7,962 nt of DNA from assembly GCA_964587555.1 (NCBI GenBank), contig CAZPLR010000057.1:1-7962 (forward strand), written 5' to 3'. Numbering within the stretch: the stretch's first letter is position 1; each line of letters begins with the position of its first letter. Positions 1-6,669 of the stretch are shown in pieces. The position numbers were made by a program, and so were the translations under genes. The notes below the pieces were generated by a model, which saw only the letters and a list, made by a program, of their open reading frames with translations, was not told the DNA's origin and made no database searches. The stretch comes from JAHHTP01 sp964587555. GTDB lineage: Bacteria; Bacillota; Clostridia; Oscillospirales; Ruminococcaceae.

Positions 1-129
1 CAAACGATAGTTGAGTTTAATGCTAACGAGGACAAGCACAGAAAGCGTATGTATCAAGCGGCTGATATATTCGGATACGACGAAAAGTTGTCCCCGGAGC
101 TGTCCCTTGCAAAATCGTTTTATTCGTGA
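1..129 (+). CDS. 3' end of an unidentified protein gene
   Basis: Frame 1 is open from the first base to a TGA at 127-129 and encodes the last 42 residues of a protein whose start lies outside the window. The tail is hydrophilic and rich in charged residues, with a likely helix around its KHRKRMYQAADIFGY segment, and has no transmembrane segment. I do not recognise the family. It is supported by protein-like composition and by position: it ends 29 bases before a perfect hairpin (159-190) that could terminate it as well as the convergent rplM-rpsI operon. An open frame of this length can occur by chance, so confidence is moderate. Confidence 0.5.
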   Translation, partial: QTIVEFNANEDKHRKRMYQAADIFGYDEKLSPELSLAKSFYS

Positions 130-158
130 TAGGGTATGGCAAATCGCGGCAAAGAAGA

Positions 159-190
159 AAACCCCGAAAACACTGATGTTTTCGGGGTTT
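159..190 (-). terminator. Rho-independent terminator of rplM-rpsI, possibly bidirectional
   Basis: A perfect 13-bp stem (159-171 paired with 178-190) closes a 6-base loop. Read on the minus strand, it lies about 20 bases after the rpsI stop codon and is followed by a T-rich run (TTTCTTCTTT), as expected for an intrinsic terminator. On the plus strand the hairpin follows the partial gene ending at 129; the bases after it are less T-rich but include a short T run, so weaker termination in that direction is plausible. Confidence 0.9.
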
Positions 191-211
191 GTTGGCATTT
201 TTGCGGCCTGA

Positions 212-613
212 TTAACGCTTGCTGAACTGCGGCGCTTTTCTTGCTGCCTTGAGACCGTATTTCTTACGCTCTTTCATACGAGGGTCACGGGTCAAGAAGC
301 CGGCTTTCTTCAGTACTGGACGCGTGTTTTCGTCGTACTGTAATAAAGCGCGGGATAAGCCGTGGCGGATGGCGCCCGCCTGACCAGAAACGCCGCCGCC
401 GACAACAGTACACTCGATGTCAAATTTTTCGGTGGTGTCGGTGATGGTGAGCGGCTGCTTTGCAATGGTCTTTAAGGTCTCCAGACCGAAATATTCGTCG
501 ATATCTCTGCCGTTGATCTTGAAACTACCGTTTCCGGCATAAACTCTGACTCTTGCAACAGAGCTTTTTCTTCTGCCGGTGCCGTAAAAATAAGGTTTTG
601 TCTGGTAATTCAT
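212..613 (-). CDS. rpsI: 30S ribosomal protein S9
   Basis: S9 is a component of the small ribosomal subunit whose C-terminal tail reaches toward the P-site tRNA. The 133-residue product has the family hallmarks in order: an N-terminal YGTGRRKSSVARV segment, the central GGGVSGQAGAIRHGLSRAL signature around residues 71-90, and the basic tail LTRDPRMKERKKYGLKAARK ending in FSKR, the usual terminal residues. Length is normal for bacteria with a short N-terminal extension. The start is preceded on the minus strand by AAAGGAG (624-630), 10 bases upstream. It lies 21 bases downstream of rplM, the conserved L13-S9 pair, and is co-transcribed from the promoter at 1100-1128, ending at the hairpin 159-190. 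Nothing is unusual. Confidence 0.98.
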   Translation of the reverse strand: MNYQTKPYFYGTGRRKSSVARVRVYAGNGSFKINGRDIDEYFGLETLKTIAKQPLTITDTTEKFDIECTVVGGGVSGQAGAIRHGLSRALLQYDENTRPVLKKAGFLTRDPRMKERKKYGLKAARKAPQFSKR

Positions 614-634
614 AACTTATCTGCTCCTTTCTGC

Positions 635-1063
635 TTAAAACTCGTAAACTTCCGGCTTCTGAGCCTCGTGGTTGTGCTCAGCGCCAGCGAATACTTTTAA
701 GCGGGTCAGGGCTTTTCTGCCGATCACGGTGTCCGGGATCATGCCGCCGACTGCTAAATGCATTGCTTTTTCCGGATGTTCAGCCATTAATTTTCCGTAG
801 CTGATCTCCTTTAAGCCGCCGATCCAGCCGGTGTGCCAGCGGTGCATTTTGTTTTCCGCCTTCTTGCCGGTTAAGATTGCCTTGGAAGCGTTGACGATTA
901 CGACGAAATCGCCGCAGTCAACGTGCGGGGTAAAGGTCGGTTTGTGCTTACCGCGCAGCAGTACGGCAGCCTGCGCCGCAACGCGCCCGAGCGGCTTGTC
1001 GGCAGCGTCTAATACATACCATTTGCGCTCAACGTTCTGTGGGTTTGCCATGTAAGTTGACAT
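635..1063 (-). CDS. rplM: 50S ribosomal protein L13
   Basis: L13 is an early-assembly protein of the large ribosomal subunit. The 142-residue product carries the family landmarks: VERKWYVLDAADKPLGRVA near the N terminus, LRGKHKPTFTPHVDCGDFVVIVNA at about 36-59, and the GGMIPDTVIGRKALTRLKVFAG block near 106-128 (family GMLP-type motif, here GMIP). Length is typical. The ATG at 1063-1061 is chosen because AGGAGGAT (1071-1078) lies 7 bases upstream; a second in-frame ATG four codons later is less well placed. It is the first gene of the rplM-rpsI operon, with a leader of only about 30 bases, so there is no room for a structured autoregulatory leader. Confidence 0.98.
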   Translation of the reverse strand: MSTYMANPQNVERKWYVLDAADKPLGRVAAQAAVLLRGKHKPTFTPHVDCGDFVVIVNASKAILTGKKAENKMHRWHTGWIGGLKEISYGKLMAEHPEKAMHLAVGGMIPDTVIGRKALTRLKVFAGAEHNHEAQKPEVYEF

Positions 1064-1099
1064 ATGATTTATCCTCCTGTTTTTTGATGCAACGCTAAT

Positions 1100-1128
1100 A
1101 TTATACCGCGCCGATTTTGGTTTGTCAA
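1100..1128 (-). promoter_or_regulatory. Consensus sigma-A promoter of rplM-rpsI
   Basis: On the minus strand a perfect TTGACA (complement of 1123-1128) and a perfect TATAAT (complement of 1100-1105) are separated by exactly 17 bases. The region just upstream, about 1133-1157, is A/T-rich and could act as an UP element. The expected start is near 1093, giving a leader of about 30 bases containing the AGGAGG ribosome binding site. A fully consensus promoter fits the high demand for ribosomal proteins. Confidence 0.92.
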
Positions 1129-1254
1129 TCCCTTTTTCGCCTAAATTTTAATTTATAACTGCTATACTCTCGTTTTCTCTCCTTTTCTCTTTGTTTTTCT
1201 TCGATTCTTAAAAATCATTTCAATTTTATGGGGATAGCTAATCCCTATTGTTTG

Positions 1255-1263
1255 TGCTATAAT
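1255..1263 (+). promoter_or_regulatory. Extended -10 promoter of the broken P-loop gene
   Basis: TGC followed directly by a perfect TATAAT (1258-1263) makes an extended -10 element. No good -35 hexamer is present at the right distance; an imperfect dyad, GGGAT-5-ATCCC (1231-1245), covers that position instead. A start near 1270 would give a leader of about 28 bases before the TTG at 1298, which has GGCGGGAG just upstream. This promoter diverges from that of rplM. Confidence 0.6.
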
Positions 1264-1297
1264 GGGTGCGGCGACAGCTTGAAAGGCGGGAGATATC

Positions 1298-1629
1298 TTG
1301 AAAACATGCTGCTTAATCGGCGGCACAATGGGCGCTGGGAAAAGCACAGTCTTCCGGTGTTGTAAGAAACTGCCGGCAAACAGCGTGTTTTTAGACGGGG
1401 AGTGGCGCTGGGATGCGCACCCGTTTCGGGTTACGGATGAAACAAAGGAGATGGTTATGCAGAATATCTGTGCGCTTTGGTTTGATTATATCATCGCTAT
1501 ATTCGGGATCGCGGCGGTCTGCGCCGCCGCGATCTTCAACGGCAAAAAAGCGGGCAATTTCACATACAGCATCATATCATACGGATCGCGCTGTCGCTGA
1601 TATGCATCGTCGGCTTTATCTTTTTATAA
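1298..1629 (+). pseudogene. Broken gene: P-loop ATPase N terminus joined to a frameshifted small membrane tail
   Basis: Translation from the TTG at 1298 (GGCGGGAG 5 bases upstream) gives a Walker A loop, GTMGAGKS at residues 9-16, then FLDGEW and the DETKEMVMQNI stretch typical of small Firmicute AAA/nucleotide-kinase-like ATPases. These are usually about 170-190 residues, but here the similarity stops near residue 55. The frame continues into a hydrophobic segment (DYIIAIFGIAAVCAAAIF) and stops at 1600. A tandem ATCATATCAT at 1571-1580 holds the key: counting one copy only, the frame continues through a second hydrophobic segment, SLICIVGFIFL, to a TAA at 1627-1629. So the tail looks like a two-helix small membrane protein broken by a 5-bp duplication. 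Inside the ATPase remnant, AAAGGAG (1444-1450) is 6 bases before an ATG at 1457, so a 47-residue one-helix peptide could still be made. Family assignment of the ATPase part is from memory of its motifs; the membrane part is unrecognised. Confidence 0.6.
1571..1580 (+). repeat. 5-bp tandem duplication causing a frameshift
   Basis: ATCAT occurs twice back to back. With both copies the reading frame ends at 1600; with a single copy it reads on into a second hydrophobic helix and stops at 1627-1629. This is what a replication-slippage duplication inside a small membrane-protein gene would look like. Confidence 0.7.
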
Positions 1630-1704
1630 GAAGGACAGATCACGGTACGGTGCCGGAAAGGTGCGGGCTTTCTTTTATAAAATATCTCTTGTTTATTTTT
1701 TCTC

Positions 1705-1733
1705 TTGCAATTCCTATTAAAATAGTATATAAT
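1705..1733 (+). promoter_or_regulatory. Sigma-A promoter of the TtcA-like gene
   Basis: TTGCAA (1705-1710) and a perfect TATAAT (1728-1733) are separated by 17 bases, in A/T-rich DNA. The predicted start near 1740 leaves a leader of about 30 bases carrying AAAAAGG just ahead of the coding region. Confidence 0.8.
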
Positions 1734-1770
1734 AGAAAGCAGGAAATTTGAGAGAAAAAGGATGGTTATC

Positions 1771-2598
1771 ATGGCGGATGCAATGCAGCGTGTGCTTGGC
1801 TATATGCGCAAGGCAATACAGGAGTTTCATTTAATCGAGGATGGGGATCGGATTGCGGTCGGCGTTTCCGGCGGGAAGGATTCGCTTGTACTGCTGCAAG
1901 GGCTTAAACGGCTCCAGCGATTTATTGGCATCCATTACGATCTGGTCGCGATCACGCTTGATCCCTGCTTTGAAGGAAAGGAAACCGACTATTCCTCGGT
2001 GCGGATGATGTGCGAGGAGCTTGGGGTGGAATATGTAGTCAAGCCGACCGAGATTGGGCAGATTGTGTTCGACGTATTTCAGTCGCAGAATCCGTGCAGC
2101 CTTTGCGCGCGGATGCGGCGCGGCGCGCTGCATGACCTGACCAAAGCACTCGGCTGTAATAAGCTGGCGCTGGGACATAATTACGACGATGTGGTCGAAA
2201 CCTTTGTGATGAATTTGTTTCAGGAGGGCAGAGTCGGCTGTTTTGCGCCGATTGCGTATCTTGACCGCAAGGACTTATTCGTAATTCGCCCGTTGGTGTT
2301 CGCGCCGGAGAAGGATGTGAGAGCTGCCGCGTCCGCTAAGGAGCTGCCGGTTGTCAAGAGCAGGTGTCCTGCCGACGGAAAGACCAATCGCCAACGGACA
2401 AAGGAGTGGCTGCGCGGAATGGAGCGCGAGGATCGCGGCTTCACCTACCGGCTGTTTGGCGCGCTGCGGCGCAGCGGGGTAGACGGCTGGGGCTATGCGC
2501 AAAAGCAGCAGGAGATGTATGAGGGCGACGGCACGCCGGAGGAGAATCGTCTGCGCTATCTCTCCACAGCCGGAAAATACCGCGCCAAAAAGAAATAA
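1771..2598 (+). CDS. ttcA: TtcA-family tRNA 2-thiolation PP-loop ATPase
   Basis: A PP-loop ATPase of the TtcA/TtuA family, cytoplasmic enzymes that adenylate a tRNA base and replace its oxygen with sulfur; TtcA makes 2-thiocytidine at tRNA position 32 using a [4Fe-4S] cluster. In the 275-residue product the PP-loop SGGKDS is at 33-38, the CSLC pair at 109-112, GHNYDD at 135-140 and a third cysteine at 199 (SRCPAD); the three cysteines match the cluster ligands of the family. The ATG at 1771 is preferred because AAAAAGG ends 9 bases before it; the in-frame ATG at 1762 touches that motif and is too close. It is a single-gene unit with its own promoter (1705-1733) and terminator (2626-2657). The exact tRNA target is inferred from the family: some clostridial relatives are annotated only as ATP-binding or TtcA-like proteins. 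Confidence 0.85.
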   Translation: MADAMQRVLGYMRKAIQEFHLIEDGDRIAVGVSGGKDSLVLLQGLKRLQRFIGIHYDLVAITLDPCFEGKETDYSSVRMMCEELGVEYVVKPTEIGQIVFDVFQSQNPCSLCARMRRGALHDLTKALGCNKLALGHNYDDVVETFVMNLFQEGRVGCFAPIAYLDRKDLFVIRPLVFAPEKDVRAAASAKELPVVKSRCPADGKTNRQRTKEWLRGMEREDRGFTYRLFGALRRSGVDGWGYAQKQQEMYEGDGTPEENRLRYLSTAGKYRAKKK

Positions 2599-2625
2599 GC
2601 GGCACCCTATTTGCATCATTCGACT

Positions 2626-2657
2626 GCCCGCACAGGATTTTTCCTGTGCGGGCTTTT
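2626..2657 (+). terminator. Rho-independent terminator of the TtcA-like gene
   Basis: A perfect GC-rich 12-bp stem (2626-2637 with 2642-2653) closes a TTTT loop and is followed by TTTT. It lies 28 bases after the stop codon at 2598 and separates this gene from spoIIE. Confidence 0.95.
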
Positions 2658-2690
2658 GCTGTAGATGTGCGGGGCAGTCACCGTCCTGTT

Positions 2691-2751
2691 TTCAACATCT
2701 GCTTCTGAAAAGCAGGGAAGGCTTTCAACAATTTGTAGATAAAGTGTTGAA
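2691..2751 (+). promoter_or_regulatory. Three near-consensus Spo0A (0A-box) sites upstream of spoIIE
   Basis: The 7-mer TGTTGAA, one mismatch from the 0A box TGTCGAA, occurs three times: on the minus strand at 2691-2697 and 2724-2730 and on the plus strand at 2745-2751. Their centres are 33 and 21 bases apart, close to whole numbers of helical turns, so the sites would lie on one face of the DNA. They lie roughly 85-140 bases upstream of the predicted start. A looser match (TGTGACA, 2794-2800) overlaps the -35. That spoIIE promoters are activated by phosphorylated Spo0A is known from Bacillus subtilis; binding here is inference. Confidence 0.5.
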
Positions 2752-2794
2752 GTTTACAGATTGTTTTCAAAAGAAAAAAATTTCCCGCGCTAAT

Positions 2795-2827
2795 GTGACA
2801 TCTTTTTCCCAAGGGAGCGCATATAAT
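2795..2827 (+). promoter_or_regulatory. spoIIE promoter with 21-bp spacer (Spo0A-dependent type)
   Basis: GTGACA (2795-2800) and a perfect TATAAT (2822-2827) are separated by 21 bases instead of the usual 17. The same abnormal spacing (21-22 bp) is known for the Spo0A-activated sigma-A promoters of spoIIE and spoIIG in B. subtilis, where the activator compensates for it. The predicted start is near 2834, downstream of the ATG at 2826 that overlaps this -10, which argues for translation starting at 2865. Confidence 0.6.
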
Positions 2828-2864
2828 GGTAGATACACTTCAAGGAAAAGAGAGGGTTCTGCCA

Positions 2865-5270
2865 ATGCTGTCCACACCGAAAGCGCTCATCAAGCTGCTG
2901 CAACAAAAAAGGGAGTTATCAAAAGAAAACAGAGAAAGCAGGCAAACCGCGCTCACACGCGGCCTGTTATGGAAAGCGGGATTCAGCGGGCTGTTTGCCT
3001 ACCTGTTAACCCGAATGTCCTTATTTGGATACATAAAGGGGCTGGGCTTTGCTGCGGCGGCCGGGATTCCTGCCGCGTTAGGGCCGGTGGGCTGGATCGG
3101 CTGTTTTGTAGGGGAGATGCTCAACGGCTTTGACGGGGAATCGCTTTTTTATCTGATCGGGTTGGCGGGATGGATCGTACTGCGCCGCGTTTTTGCGCGG
3201 CAAGGAAGGTTTTCTCTGCCAAAGCATTTCACCGGAACCTTCTGGCAGGCGGCGGTGATCGGGATTTTACTGCTTGGGAAAACGGTGACGCTGTATTTTG
3301 TGCGGGATCAGTCGCTGATGGAATTTTGGTTTTCGGTTTGCCAGCTTGTACTGCAAATGGCGCTGCTGCTCTGTGTTTTGCTAGTCAGCGGCGTTTGCTA
3401 CACCGAAAAGCCGTTTGCGGAATATAGCCGTCCGGAAGGGCTTGCGGCAGTTGTATTGGGTATCTTTTTACTTGCTTCGTTAGGGAACATCGCTTTTATG
3501 GGGGTGAGCCTTGCGGGGGTGGTTGCGGTGACGGCAGTGAGCGTTTTTGCCTGTCGGTACGGCTGCACTGGGGGCGCGGTCAGCGGCATTGTTGCGGGAC
3601 TGGGGCTGCTTTTATACGACGCTTCGATGCTTGAATTTGCTGGGATTATGATTTTAGGCGCATTTTTGGCGGGACTTTTTGCCGGATACGGCAAGCTTGC
3701 CACTGCCGCAGCAATGCTGATGGCACATCTTGGTATCGTGCTAATCTATGGCAAGCCGATGCAGATGCTCGCTGTTACCGCAGCGACCCTGACCGGCATT
3801 CTGCTGTTTGTGCTGCTCCCGCAGGAGCGGTTGGAGCGGGTGGCCCTGCCGCCGCTGACCGCTGTCCCGGCGGACGTGCAGGCGCGAAAGCGGGCGGACA
3901 GGCAGAGCAAGGGTCAGCTTGCAGTACAGGTGCATTTTGCCGCTGATGCCATGGAGATGCTTGGCGATAGCATCAAAGAGCTTGCAAAAGCTTTGCAGCA
4001 AAAGGAGGCTCCCGATGTCGGACAGGTTTATGAAGCGGTAGAAAATGAAGTCTGCGCGCATTGCCGCAGGAAGATGGACTGCTGCGTTAACGATTATGAC
4101 CGGCTGAAGGGGAATTTTAAGACGCTGACCGCAGCGATCAAAGCGCGCGGAAGGCTTTCAGCGGCGGAGCTTTCCGGCTTTTGGCGCGAGGAATGCGTTC
4201 GTCCAGACGATATCTGCCGGGCGTTTGAGAAGCACTATGGAAAGCTGACCTTTGTTTCCGGACAGTGCAGGCAGGTGAATACTGCTCGAAGCCTGATCTT
4301 AGAGCAATACATGGTTACCTCGGCGCTTTTGGGGGACATTGGTGAGGAACTGCGTCAGGCGGTGCAGACAGACGCCGAGATGGAGGAGCTGTTGACGGAA
4401 CGGCTGTGCAAGGAGGGATTTCCACCGGAGAAAGTCTGCTGTGTGCGGGGGAAAGAGAATCGGACTTTTATCGACCTATATTATTCGAATGAGAAGAAGC
4501 CGCTGCCGGGCGAGATCAAGGCGCTGGTGGAAAAGTGTCTTTCAACGTCGTTTTTCGATCCGGTGGAAGCAGACGCCAAGAGTTTAACAAGGATCTCTTT
4601 GTTCGAACCGCCGCCATATTGCGTCAGCTTAGCGGTCAGCCAGCTTCCGGGCAGGAGTCAAGCAGATGCAAAAAACGGTGTGAACGGCGATACCGTCACT
4701 TCGTTTTATGACGCGAGAGGGAATTATTATCTGCTGCTTTCGGACGGCATGGGGAGGGGCAGGCGCGCAGCGCTCGACAGCATGACCACCTGCACGATCT
4801 TAAAAAAGCTGATTACCGCCGGTTTTGGCTGGCAGACCTCGCTTCGGCTGCTCAACACCTCGCTGGCGGTGAAATCCGCCGATGAATCGATGGCGACTGC
4901 GGACATGGTCAAGCTGGATCTTTATGAGGGAAAAGCGGAGTTTATCAAGGCGGGGGCGGCGTCCTCCTTCTTAGCGAACGGAAAAACAGTCAGCCGCATC
5001 CGCTCCTTTACCCTTCCAATCGGAATTGTCAGCGGAGTGAATTTTGACAGCAAGAAGGTCGACGTGTCGCCGGGAGATATCATCCTGCTGACCTCAGACG
5101 GCGTTTCGGAGGAAAAGGAGCAGCTTGTCGCAAGGCGAATCCTAGCGTGCAAAGATGAGCGCGCGGATAAGCTTGCCAAGGAGGTCTGTGAAGAGGCTGC
5201 AAGAGACGTCGGGATGGAAAAGGACGATATTACCGCAGCGGTGCTGCGCATCGCAAAGGTTGAGAAATAA
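2865..5270 (+). CDS. spoIIE: Stage II sporulation protein E, membrane PP2C phosphatase
   Basis: SpoIIE sits at the polar sporulation septum, interacts with FtsZ, and dephosphorylates the anti-anti-sigma factor SpoIIAA so that sigma-F becomes active in the forespore. From the ATG at 2865 the product has 801 residues, close to the usual ~820. About residues 35-320 contain roughly ten hydrophobic segments; a central regulatory region with a cysteine cluster (C397, C400, C406, C407) follows; the C-terminal PP2C domain begins near 580. Metal-binding motifs are in place: NGD at 607-609, SDGMGRG at 626-632, TSDGVSE at 743-749 and KDDI at 786-789. The ATG at 2865 has GAGAGGG 8 bases upstream. An in-frame ATG at 2826 (AAGGGAG 8 bases upstream, 13 residues longer) is equally well served but overlaps the likely -10. 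The gene stands alone between terminators rather than beside tilS-hpt-ftsH as in Bacillus. Confidence 0.95.
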   Translation: MLSTPKALIKLLQQKRELSKENRESRQTALTRGLLWKAGFSGLFAYLLTRMSLFGYIKGLGFAAAAGIPAALGPVGWIGCFVGEMLNGFDGESLFYLIGLAGWIVLRRVFARQGRFSLPKHFTGTFWQAAVIGILLLGKTVTLYFVRDQSLMEFWFSVCQLVLQMALLLCVLLVSGVCYTEKPFAEYSRPEGLAAVVLGIFLLASLGNIAFMGVSLAGVVAVTAVSVFACRYGCTGGAVSGIVAGLGLLLYDASMLEFAGIMILGAFLAGLFAGYGKLATAAAMLMAHLGIVLIYGKPMQMLAVTAATLTGILLFVLLPQERLERVALPPLTAVPADVQARKRADRQSKGQLAVQVHFAADAMEMLGDSIKELAKALQQKEAPDVGQVYEAVENEVCAHCRRKMDCCVNDYDRLKGNFKTLTAAIKARGRLSAAELSGFWREECVRPDDICRAFEKHYGKLTFVSGQCRQVNTARSLILEQYMVTSALLGDIGEELRQAVQTDAEMEELLTERLCKEGFPPEKVCCVRGKENRTFIDLYYSNEKKPLPGEIKALVEKCLSTSFFDPVEADAKSLTRISLFEPPPYCVSLAVSQLPGRSQADAKNGVNGDTVTSFYDARGNYYLLLSDGMGRGRRAALDSMTTCTILKKLITAGFGWQTSLRLLNTSLAVKSADESMATADMVKLDLYEGKAEFIKAGAASSFLANGKTVSRIRSFTLPIGIVSGVNFDSKKVDVSPGDIILLTSDGVSEEKEQLVARRILACKDERADKLAKEVCEEAARDVGMEKDDITAAVLRIAKVEK

Positions 5271-5272
5271 GG

Positions 5273-5312
5273 AGGCTGTAACGAAAGCGCTTCGTTTTCG
5301 TTACAGCCTTTT
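5273..5312 (+). terminator. Rho-independent terminator of spoIIE
   Basis: A perfect 14-bp stem (5273-5286 with 5296-5309) with a 9-base loop is followed by TTT. It begins only two bases after the spoIIE TAA, so the left arm carries a GGAGG that looks like a ribosome binding site but has no start codon suitably placed after it. Confidence 0.93.
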
Positions 5313-5360
5313 CCAGTGGCTGGTTCATCAAAAACCGGACATAAAATCGGTACAGCTTAT

Positions 5361-5391
5361 TTACAATCCGGAAGGGCATTTTTGCTATAAT
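5361..5391 (+). promoter_or_regulatory. Extended -10 promoter of the three-gene operon
   Basis: TTTGC followed by a perfect TATAAT (5386-5391) forms an extended -10 element. The nearest -35-like hexamer is TTACAA (5361-5366), giving a long 19-base spacer, so recognition probably rests on the extended -10. The start is expected near 5398, about 30 bases before the ATG at 5428. Confidence 0.65.
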
Positions 5392-5427
5392 ATAAATTGT
5401 ATTGTTATGCAGTTAGGAGGGGAGTAT

Positions 5428-6654
5428 ATGGCGGATATGGCTGCAGTAAAGCCTGCGCTGGTCGACGGGATGACAAGCAAAGCGGTTGACAGCAGGCTGC
5501 TGCCCTGTATCGCGCGCGCGATAGCGTCTGCGCGAGATGAATCGCAGCCATTTTGTATCCTGCTTCTCTCGGATGGCGAAGAGGCGGACGCTTTTTTAAA
5601 GCGCTGGAAAACGCTGTCGTTTTTGCAGGAGGTCTGCTTCCTGCGGCAGACGGCGGATATCCTGCGCGGCAAGATGAGCGTTTCCGCTGCGGAAAGCCTG
5701 CTGGCGGCGGATTTTGTGATATGGCTTGTGCCAGCGTCCCGGCAGGTGAACGCCGACGCGCTGGAGGTTGAACTGTTCGAGCTGTGCGGGATGACCGACG
5801 GGCTATTCTGGGCGGTTGTGTGCGGTCAGGGGGAACTGAGAGAACCAACCCGCTTTTCCAATCGATGCTGTCATCTAAAAAGCGAGCTGCTCGGCGGCGG
5901 CAATTTCTATACCGTGAAGGATTTCAGCGAGGACCGGCTTTTTCATTGCCTAAATGGAATGCTGCTTGTGGAGCGAGAACGGATTCGCCCGCATTTGAAA
6001 AGGCAGACGGCGGATTACGTCTGCAAAGCCTACGCCGAAAAGATACGGAAGGAGCTGCTGGAACAGCGGGCATGGCAGGCGCAGCAAAACCGGCTTCGGA
6101 TGGTGATATACGGGAAGGTTATGTGCATCTGCGAGGAACTGGAACACGCGCTTTCGGAAGACGGGGCTTATATCCGGTTTATCGGAAAGCAGTTAGAGAG
6201 GCTTGATGTACCGGAACAGTTTCGATCGGACGCCAAAGAACTGTTTTGGAGCGAGAGCAAACGCTTTTTCTCTCGCTGGCAGGAGCGGCTTTCCCATGCC
6301 GCGCCGGGTTCAAAGGCCTGCGCGTCGCTTGCGGATGCGCTTTGCAATACGGTGTTCGGCTACGCGCCGCCTTTGCCGCAGATTGTCGGATATCGGAAAA
6401 AGAGCTTTTGGGAGATAATCCTTTTTCGTCCGGCAAAGCCGGTCTACGAGGACGTCCAGAAGCGTACAAAACAGGAAATAAAGGAGAAGCTGCTTCCGCT
6501 GCTGCGAAAACAGCTTGCCGCCATCTGCAGGGAATTTCACGCGGAGAGCGAGGAACAGATCGTGCGGTGCGATCCGCTGTGGGAAGGATGGCTGGAAAGC
6601 TATCTAAAACTAACCGAGCTGTCCCAGCAGCTTCCGCAGCAGTATATGAGATGA
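5428..6654 (+). CDS. Uncharacterised 408-residue protein, first gene of the operon
   Basis: I do not recognise this family with confidence. The ATG at 5428 has AGGAGGGG (5415-5422) 5 bases upstream; the frame is open further upstream but that stretch covers the spoIIE 3' end and terminator. There is no signal peptide or clear membrane segment, so it is probably cytoplasmic. The N-terminal ~180 residues alternate hydrophobic strands and helices (PFCILLLSDGEEADAFLKRW at 41-60, ADFVIWLVPASRQVNADALE at 94-113, LFWAVVCGQGEL at 127-138), a layout resembling a nucleotide-binding fold but without a Walker A loop or an NKxD motif. Residues about 183-290 and 340-400 are charged, probably long helices. 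That pattern could fit a degenerate dynamin-like GTPase with a helical stalk; this is speculation. It is 15 bases upstream of the first of two paralogous small genes, so they are surely co-transcribed. Confidence 0.85.
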   Translation: MADMAAVKPALVDGMTSKAVDSRLLPCIARAIASARDESQPFCILLLSDGEEADAFLKRWKTLSFLQEVCFLRQTADILRGKMSVSAAESLLAADFVIWLVPASRQVNADALEVELFELCGMTDGLFWAVVCGQGELREPTRFSNRCCHLKSELLGGGNFYTVKDFSEDRLFHCLNGMLLVERERIRPHLKRQTADYVCKAYAEKIRKELLEQRAWQAQQNRLRMVIYGKVMCICEELEHALSEDGAYIRFIGKQLERLDVPEQFRSDAKELFWSESKRFFSRWQERLSHAAPGSKACASLADALCNTVFGYAPPLPQIVGYRKKSFWEIILFRPAKPVYEDVQKRTKQEIKEKLLPLLRKQLAAICREFHAESEEQIVRCDPLWEGWLESYLKLTELSQQLPQQYMR

Positions 6655-6669
6655 TGAGGGGGATTTGCT

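Noticed and set aside
1064..1099. Structured autoregulatory leader for L13
   Set aside because: The promoter leaves only about 30 bases before the start codon, and no hairpin is visible there.
1640..1680. Terminator after the broken gene
   Set aside because: Only weak partial pairings (for example GAAAG with CTTTC) precede the T-rich stretch; no stable stem was found.
1771..2598. TilS, tRNA-Ile lysidine synthetase, expected near spoIIE
   Set aside because: The PP-loop is SGGKDS and a CSLC pair plus a third cysteine are present, which is the TtcA pattern; TilS lacks this cluster motif and is normally longer.
2495..3133. Plus-strand open frame of 212 codons across the ttcA-spoIIE junction
   Set aside because: It runs through a strong terminator and the spoIIE promoter region and overlaps both genes in another frame.
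5155..5427. Longer N terminus for the 408-residue protein
   Set aside because: The extra frame covers the spoIIE 3' end, its terminator and the operon promoter; the ATG at 5428 has a strong ribosome binding site.
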